A program made the translations under genes and the position numbers. Positions 11,001 to 20,000 of a DNA stretch of 64,000 nt are shown here, one piece after another (the stretch's first letter is position 1; each line of letters begins with the position of its first letter). Location of the stretch: positions 51,664,312-51,728,311 of the forward strand of contig NC_087066.1 of NCBI RefSeq assembly GCF_963678635.1, written 5' to 3'. The stretch comes from Symsagittifera roscoffensis (Eukaryota > Xenacoelomorpha > Acoela > Convolutidae). Under the pieces are notes generated by a model, which was given only the letters and a program-made list of their open reading frames with translations, searched no databases and was not told where the DNA came from.

Positions 11001-14000
11001 ACAATTGAACGCAGACGATTAAAAAATTATTACTTAGGTCAAGGAAACAAAAAATCAGGCTGCTTTGTTTAAAGAAAATTTGAGTTTTATAGAAAAAAAA
11101 TGAGTGAGATCCGTGGGGCGAAAATCCGTAAAGAGACACTGGCAAGTTTCGACTAAATGATCAGCTGCACTTTTTTCAACACGATCGGTTTAATAGAAAA
11201 AGAAAAATTTAGTTTTTTTTTCAAATTTAGTCAATTTTTTGCGACCTTCCTTTCTTTTTCTGAGTTACTTGCCTGTTTACACCCTCGATCACCGTAGTGT
11301 TTTTGTGCGAACCTTTTTTGACTTACCTCTCAAACCAAAGTGTTCATTGAAAGTGGAAAGTGCTATAATCACGATCTAACATAGAAAATTTCAGAGCATC
11401 TGTTCTCTGCTCTATTTGCGGCCAGTGTTCGAGATATTTTAGGCGTGCGTATCTGAGTGGTTAGTGCGTGAGACTCATTATCTCTAGGTCGCAGATCAAA
11501 TCCGAGACGTAGCCTAATTTTTTAATAATTCGAGGCTTATTTTTTATTGCACTTTGTAGAGCTGCTTTTTGTCTTGTTCTGGCTAGTTTTTGCGGAGCGA
11601 AGCTTCGTCTCTGTGTAAAAAGCTCTAATAACAAAAGAAGTGCATTCAGACTTCTGAATGCACTTCTTTTGCTATTAGAGCTTTTTACACAAAGGCAAAG
11701 CTTCGCTCCGCAAAAACTAGCCAGAACAAGACAAAAAGCAGCTCTATAAAGTGCAATTAAAAATAAGCCTCGAATTAGTAAAAATTAGGCTACGTCTCGG
11801 ATTCGATCTGCAACCTAGAGATTATGAGTCTCCCGCACTAACAACTCAGCCACAGACGCTCAATTACAAATAAAGAAGAGAACAGATGCTTTGAAAGTTA
11901 TAATGCTTCAGATCGTGATTATAGCAAAAATGCCACCAAATAAGCAAAACTTTTAATGACACTTTTAATTGCGAGTTACGTAAGAAAAAAAAAAGATTCG
12001 TACCAATACACTACGCTGCCGGCTAGTGTACAGACTTTTCGTAAAAAAAGTCGAAAAAAAAAAATCATCACGACCTATATAAGAGTTTGAAGTACTTTCA
12101 TCGACTATTTAAAAAAATCAACTCGACCTATATAAGAGTCTTCACTGCGTTCATCGACTCTTAAAACCGCAAACGAGGAGTTTTTTACGAATTTACCTGC
12201 GATCCCTCAGCTTGGCTTTCATCGGGGGGTTGACTGCCTTCGGCCTGACTGCCTTCGGCCTGGCTGCCTTCGGCTTGACTTCCTTCGGCCTGGCTGCCTT
12301 CGGCTTGACTTCCTTCGGCCTGGCTGCCTTCGGCTTGACTTCCTTCGACCTGGCTGCCTTCGGCTTGACTTCCTTCGGCCTGGCTACCTTCGGCTTGACT
12401 TCCTTCAGCCTGACTACCTTCGGCTTGACTTCCTTCGGCCTGACTTCCTTCGGCCTGACTTCCTTCGGCCTGACTTCCTTCGGCCTGACTTCCTTCGCCC
12501 TGGCTGCCTTCGGCTTGACTACCTCTGAAAACATTTGCATAATAGTATCAATATAAGATCTTATGTCCGCTAATTTCTCTGAGCAATAAATAAACAACTC
12601 TTGATTGTTCCACGATTTTTTTGCGCGATTCAAAACCAAGTAAAATTTGATGATTAAATTTGAAAGATGATTATTTAACACAGCGGTGAAGCCGAGCTTC
12701 GCACCACTTGCAATGCATAACAAAAACAGCATCGAAGCTACCCGAAAGCAAAACTAGACACAAATTCTGTTCGGAAAAAATTGAGAAAGGTGAACAAAAA
12801 ATGCATACTTTTGTCTCAAATATAAACATGTTTCAGGAAAAAAAAAACACCGAAAAAGGCATTTGCCAGCAGTAAATTGGAACTAAATCAAAAATTATGA
12901 ATCCGCAACTAAGCCGACACAAACTGGGTAGACTCCTGTTGAGCCGAACTGTTAAAAAATTTTACATATCGCAGCTCGCACACGAATGAAAATTTGTTAT
13001 CAAACTTCAAACAACCGAATACGAGGTGACTAAGCCGAATGAAAATCAAGCAAAAAATACTAAGGGAAAAATATATCTGATTTGATTTACAAGCAAAATG
13101 AGCACAAATGTTGAATATAACAGTAATTTAAATGCACACATGCTCAAATTATATCTGTTGATGAAATTGCTAGCCTGAAAAATTCTATATTGCGATTTGA
13201 TAACACTAGCTACTCGCAAGCGTTAAGTTTTTTAAAACTAGACTAACTTGGATCCCTGGCTGCTTCCTTCTTCGTCTGTGCTTTTTCTCTTCTTCCCATC
13301 GGCCGGCACTTCGTCCTGGTGAGTCTCGAACACCGCGTTCAAAAAGGTCAGCGCCTCGTCTCCGTCGTAGACCGGCTGTCCGAAATGGAGAGGCCGTTTC
13401 TTCACCGGCTTCTCACGCGACTCCTCATCTTCGCCTTTGCTTCCCTTTTTCTTCTTCTCCTTTTCCTTCTCTTTCTTCTCTTTTTCCTTCTCTTTCTTTT
13501 TCTTCTCCTTTTCCTTCTTTTTCTTCTCTTTTTCCTTTTTCGCCTCTTTGCTCTTTTTCTTCGCTTCCTCTTCACCCTCTTCGCCTGAAAAGAACAGCCA
13601 CATCAAACACTATCTTCAGAAAATGTTTACACCACAGTCCTAAGACTCGTCAAAGTCTTCACAGATATAGAACAATTGAACGCAGACGATTAAAAAATTA
13701 TTACTTAGGTCAAGGAAACAAAAAATCAGGCTGCTTTGTTTAAAGAAAATTTGAGTTTTATAGAAAAAAAATGAGTGAGATCCGTGGGGCGAAAATCCGT
13801 AAAGAGACACTGGCAAGTTTCGACTAAATGATCAGCTGCACTTTTTTCAACACGATCGGTTTAATAGAAAAAGAAAAATTTATTCCTCTAAATTTACAAA
13901 ACAAAAAAAACTTGCTTGAACATAATTCAACAAACCTATATAAATATACAATGATTATTCATTGCCGTATCGAATTTATTGGAAGCTTAGATAGGAAAAA

Positions 14001-17000
14001 CGAAGGGCAACAAGAATGCTCACTACAATTCTGCCCAAAAAGAAAGATGAACACGCTCTTAAATTTTTTTAAAAAATCGCATTAACTTTAGTCATACTAA
14101 ATAAAAATATTAATACACAGAGGCGAAGCAAAGCGTTGCACCACATTAAAACACAAAGCAACCGACAAAAACACACACAGAGGCGAAGCTTCGCTTCGCA
14201 ATCATTAGCGAGAACACGACAAAAAGCAGGACTATAAAGTGCAATAAGATAAAGTAGAATAAGCCTCGACTTAATAAAAATTCGGCTAGATCTCGGATGC
14301 GATCTGCGATTTAAAGATTATGAGTCTCAAGCACTAAACACTGAGTCACGCACGCTTAAAACATCACGAACACAAGTTACAAATAGAGCAAAGAACAGAT
14401 GCTTTGAAATTTTATGTTAGATCGTGATTATAGCAAAAAGGGCCACCAAATAAGTGAACACTTTCAATGAACTTTTTGATTTGAGAGTTAAGTTAGAAAA
14501 AAACGGTTCGTACTAATACACTACGCTGATCGCTATTGTAAACAGGCAAAGTAACTGACAAAAAACGAAACGAAGGCCGCAAAAAGTGACTAACTTTGAA
14601 AAAAAATCTGAAATTGATATACCCAATATTTCATATATTTGCTCAAATGTCTCAAATTAAGTTCCTTCTATGAAAAACATGCAAAAAAGCAATTGGATTC
14701 TAAATGAGCCTCGAGACAAATTTTACAAAGCGGTAAACAGCCAACAGACAGTTGAAAAAGAGTCAATGAACGCAAGGAAACAGAAAAACAAATGACTTGT
14801 CTTTTGAAAAAACTTCCACTTTTGATTTCAAACAAAAAATTATGGCCTGAAAGCTCTTTGAATTTAAATAGCAATTTATGATGGGTACTTTTCTGGTAAT
14901 TAACCCAATTTGCGTAAACTGGATTATTAGGAAAAGTTTTTACTCCAATAGGAAATCTAATATTAAAATCCACTTTCAATACTAGAAGTCGATCACGTTT
15001 TTCTTGATCTTAACATTTTTGTTGTTCGATTATGAAGTTCGCCTTTCTTTTAAAAAGTCCCCCTTTAAAAAGGGTTTAGATAACAACTTTTTGCTTATCA
15101 AAGGACTCGAAATTAGAAAAAAAAAACGGATATAATGAAATCGGAATGGTAAATTTACTAACAGAAAAACAAGTTTCAACACAGGGGCGAAGCTTCGATT
15201 CGCAAACACTTGCGAGAAAACGACAAAAGCAGCTAAAATGGGATGGATGAACAAAAAGCGCTATAATGGGATGGATGATTTCAACTTGGTCTAAGTGGAT
15301 ATGTCAAATATTTGTGAACACCCCCACCTTCTGCGCCTTCACCTTCAACTTCTTCGCCCTCTTCTCCCTCCTCCCCCTCCTCTTCACCTCCTTCCCCTTC
15401 CTCCTCCCCCTCTTCCTTGTCCTTGTCTTTCTCACTTCCTTCCACCTCTTCGTCTTCGTCCTCGTTCTCTCCCATGTCTCCTTCCTTGATTGTACTAGTC
15501 TTCGGTCTCCAAGTACGGGTAGCTCGCTGAAACGACCAACACACTTAAACATAGATATCAGACAGTTGGCAAAATGCTATCGAGCTCTAAGAGACCATTA
15601 AGACTCTGAGCTTCAAAAATCATTTATAATTGACTTTTATGATATTAAAAACGTTAAGAAAGTCATATTACAAAAAAAACATATAGCTGAGCGTGACTCC
15701 CCGTTTGCGTTTTTTCGGCGCGCGCTCCCCCCTCAATATTAGTATAAATTGGCGCCAAAAGCGCCTTTAGAAAATTTTTAGGGTCTGCAACCACAAATGG
15801 ATATCTCAAAATAAAACAAAGGAGGACTAAATAAAACAAATTTTAGGGTCCGTCACCAAAAACCGTTGTAAATAGTGACTTTTAGTGACCATTGAAAAAA
15901 TAGTGACCAATTAGCGACTGGTCACTAAAATAGTGACCAAGTGATCACCTTGACTCAAATCCATGTCTTACCCTTGTCTTGATCAAACTGTCCAGTCCTT
16001 CCAGGGATATGAGCAGGTCCGGATATTCTGTAACAAATTCACGCTTCCCATCCCACAGGCATTCCGCGAAACACTTGCCAATGTACTGCAGGTCCCGCTT
16101 GGCCCCGTCTGTTATGGACTGGTCTATGAGGTGGTGCAGATTGGCGATCATGACCATCCAACAGTGACCTAGTACTGCCTTCTGCAGCTTCTCAGATTTG
16201 TCTGCCTGGTTGCAGATGACCAGCATCAGACGCACCGCTCCCGATTTCTCACTGAAAACCAAAGACCCGAATTAGTCGATTGAATACACTTCACAATTTC
16301 AATACTCAGTCTATATTAAATGCTCTACAGAAAATTAAACAAAAAGCGAACGTTGAGAAAAAAAGGCAACAGACATTTGAACACATATAAACGAACTCAA
16401 ATAAAAAACATAGCCAACTGACAGTTGAAAAAAAGTAATGAATGCAAGGAAACTCTTTAATTTTTGAAATTCTAATAAACATTTAGATGGCTTTAAAGCT
16501 CTTTGAATTTGTAGAACAATCTATGATGGACACTTTAATGTTAAAATTAACCCAATTTGAGAAAACTGGACCAACAGGTATAACTTTTATTTCGCTGGGA
16601 AGTCAGATAATTAATTTCCATTTTCAAAATCAGAAGTCGACCACGTTTTTCGTCACCTTTACACTTTTGCTGTTCGATAGTGGAGTTTGCCTTCCTTTTA
16701 ACAATGGAAATGGATTGAACTTCAAAAGAAATCACAAGTCAAACCGCGAAATATCAAAATTGAGCGTGAACAAAATTTAAGACTTTTTCATGAAAAAAAA
16801 ACAAACAATCAGTAGGACCTATATAAGAGTCTTCACTACGTTCATTAATCTTAAAAAAAAACTATTATCAAACCACTAAAATTAAATGTAGCAATTGACA
16901 GCCAGTGGGAAAACCTTACTAAAGACTTAGGAAACAAAAAAAAACATAGCCAACAGACAAATGGAAAAGTGCCGATGAACTCAGAAACACTAAAAAGTAA

Positions 17001-20000
17001 GTTTTCTTCTCAAAATTTTGGCAGGTTTTTTTTCAAATTTCGAAGAAAACAATATCACTTTAAATCACTGACCATTTCAAGAAGCTTTTTTGACTAACAC
17101 TTTTTCGCTAAAAACAACCCAATTTGAGAAAACAAGAACGAAAATTTTTATTCCGCAGTGAAATCTAATCTTTAAATTCAAAATGGCTCTCAAAGTCGGA
17201 TTTCAAAATTTTTATTCCGCAGTGAAATCTAATCTTTAAATTCAAAATGGCTCTCAAAGACTTTGACGGATTTGAAAAAAGACTTTGACCTGGTCCCCCC
17301 TTTGTACTATTTTCAGATATCCATTTTTGGTGACGGACCCTGAATTATTTCTTAAGGCGCGAATAGATATACTAATTTTGAGGGGGGAGCGCGCGCCGAA
17401 AAAACGCAATTTATTGGACAAAATTTTTTGGTCAAAAGTGACTAAAAACGCTTTTTTTGGCCTCTTTTTTTTCAAAATTTTGCCTGCCGGGCAAAAACTT
17501 TGCAAAACAGGGTCTTTTAGTGATTTTGAAGAGCTCGGAAAATCAATTTAGTCGACTTAAAAAAAAGGTCAACAAAACTTTCGAAAATTTTTAGAAAATC
17601 CCCCTCGAGAAAATCCTAGATCCGCCCTGCTTGAACAAAAAGAATCTAACTCAATGCATGTAATAAAATACACTTATCCGCTATATCCAAACAAATTTTT
17701 TCCTGAAAAAAAAACTGGAAACTTCAATAAAGAATTGAACCTTGTTCATCGACGCCCAAAAAACTTGACTGACAATAAGCCTATTAGACGCTAGTATAGC
17801 ATAAATTAAAAATCAAGCAGCAGATTAACGAAAAAAAAAATTGAATACTTTTACATGATTTCGGAGAACATACCTTTCCTGTAGAATAGTGTCAAACAGG
17901 AACACAATATGAGCCAGAATATGCGCCTTGGACTTTTCCATAGCCTTATCACTTGGCAGGGGGTCCACTATCCTCTCATTGTTCTCTTCTGGATCTCGAA
18001 TTTGGTCACACATGATGAAGTCGTCGTACTGCTCTGGTTTCATGCTCTTCTTGCCATGAGCTTGCTTTTCCGGTTTCAAGTAGAAAACAGCCGTCTTTGG
18101 GAGGAGAAGATCCCCAAAATGGAACACTCTAAAACATGTTCAAAGGAATACAGAAAGCAGCTACATATGTTGATGGCCCGCGATAATCTGCCACAAAGAT
18201 ATGCTATAAATTTTCAAAGCGGTAATAAAGAAAATTTCTCAGCTGTTCGATGACAAGATATTGGTCAAGAACATTCAATGGGGTCAGAACTCAAACTAAC
18301 TGAACCAAACTAAATCTCAGAAAACTGTTCGCCAAATAATTTCAACTAATCGTCTTATTCTACTACTCATTTTATTGTTAGCTACCAAAACAAAACAAAG
18401 CAGAAATGCCTGAAGTACGTACTGGTTGGTAAGATCTTGGAACCTCTGGGCCATCATGTGCATGTTATAGTGCTGCATTTCCTCCTCAGCTGAAAACTAA
18501 ACTCCTATAAACCTTTCACACTACTTTCTTTTACTTCCTCCCGGTCCTATTAACAGCGGGACCATCCTCGGGGGAGGTGGAGTGACATCCATTGGAAGAG
18601 GCCGATGACATTGCAAACACTCCGACCGGTACCGAAGTGAGATTCGAACTCAAGACCCTCTAGTTAAGAACTCGTCTTCCAAATTCGTTTATAATTGACA
18701 CTTTTGATAAAACTAACCCAAGTAAAACGTTCATTTACACTTCAAAAAGGAGCTTTTTGACACATGCGTTTCTCTGTATTTATCTTGAATGAGGTATATT
18801 TTTAGGAAAACCTTCCAAAAAAAGATTGCGTGAGCTAATTCATCAAAACAAAGCAGTAACTAAGCCGGCAATATTTGAGCCTAAAAATATTGTTTTCATT
18901 TAAAGACTAAAGAGCTATGCAACACCCTGAACACGTACAAATAACAACTTTTTTGCCCATTAAACGACGCCATCTAAAGTTATTAATCCAATATTACTAA
19001 ATCCCAAGCCTTTTAGTCAAGCAAAGCAAAAAATGAAAACTTAAATTACACCAAATCAGAGTTGGTATATTTACAACTAACAAAATAGATTAACTTCGAA
19101 GAGAACCTATTTTTTTACATGAAAACATGCTCAAAATACGTCTGATATTGACAAAATCACAGGATTGACAAAGTAATCCAGTGATTCAGATAAAGTTCTC
19201 CTAAAAAAGTCTACGTTACGATTTGACAACGCTTGCTAAACGCAAGAGTAATCAATTATCATTTTTCTAACGTTTTTCTCCGTCTTCGCCTTCCACTTTA
19301 GACTTTGATTTCGACTTCGATTGGCCTTCTTCGTTTTCTTCCTCTTCGCCTTCCTCCTCTTTGCCCTCATTTTCACCCTCCTCCCCCTCCTCGCCGTCTC
19401 CGTCTTTATCCTTCTCTGTTTCCGCCTCGCACTGCATGAACAACTTCAATTTAGGCGGCAGGTTGCTTGCCCTCGTGTGGCCGAAGACACGTTTGATCAG
19501 CTTGCGAGTGGCTTCGTGGATGTTGTCACACGACAAGAACACGAAGTCTTCCAGTGTTTCCATTTCTTCGTCTACGAAGACTTCTACCTCTATTGGGTAA
19601 TACCATATTTCGTCTCTGAACACAAAACGCCTAACATTCAACTCCGGATAACCAAAATTTTCATACTGAATTTTTCATGAAGGTTAGCTTATGTTTGAGA
19701 CATTCATTTTGCTCAAATTTTTTATTTTCTTCAAATCTTAACTTCGAAAACAGGAACTGTCGATTTGCTTCAGAATTTGAATTCTCAAATCGGGCACCAA
19801 TGAGTTCGAGTGTATTCTTTTTATGTGTTTTTTATCCTATTTCTTACCGATGCAAGCAGAATTCACTTGGAACGTATTTCGGGTCGTGACCTCCCAAGTA
19901 TCCCATTTTACTCATTTCATTCAGCTTGAACAGAAAAAACCAAAACACAGGCAGGGGCGAGTCGTCTCGTTCAGGCACTACTTCATCATAATAAGCGGTT

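Larger units (their letters stand above)
8533..13880. repeat. Nearly perfect 2.67-kb segmental tandem duplication carrying two exons
   Basis: Unit 1 is about 8533-11210 and unit 2 about 11211-13880. The offset is 2678 bp at the left end and 2671 bp past the minisatellite. Differences I can see are one 15-bp minisatellite unit fewer in unit 2 (-15), an insertion of 7 bp near 12149 and one extra A near 12061. The two units share exon pair KEKE/AEGSQ, the inverted tRNA-like repeat and the intron between. The junction lies in T-rich sequence (TTTAGTTTTTTTT) that resembles both unit ends. Confidence 0.9.
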
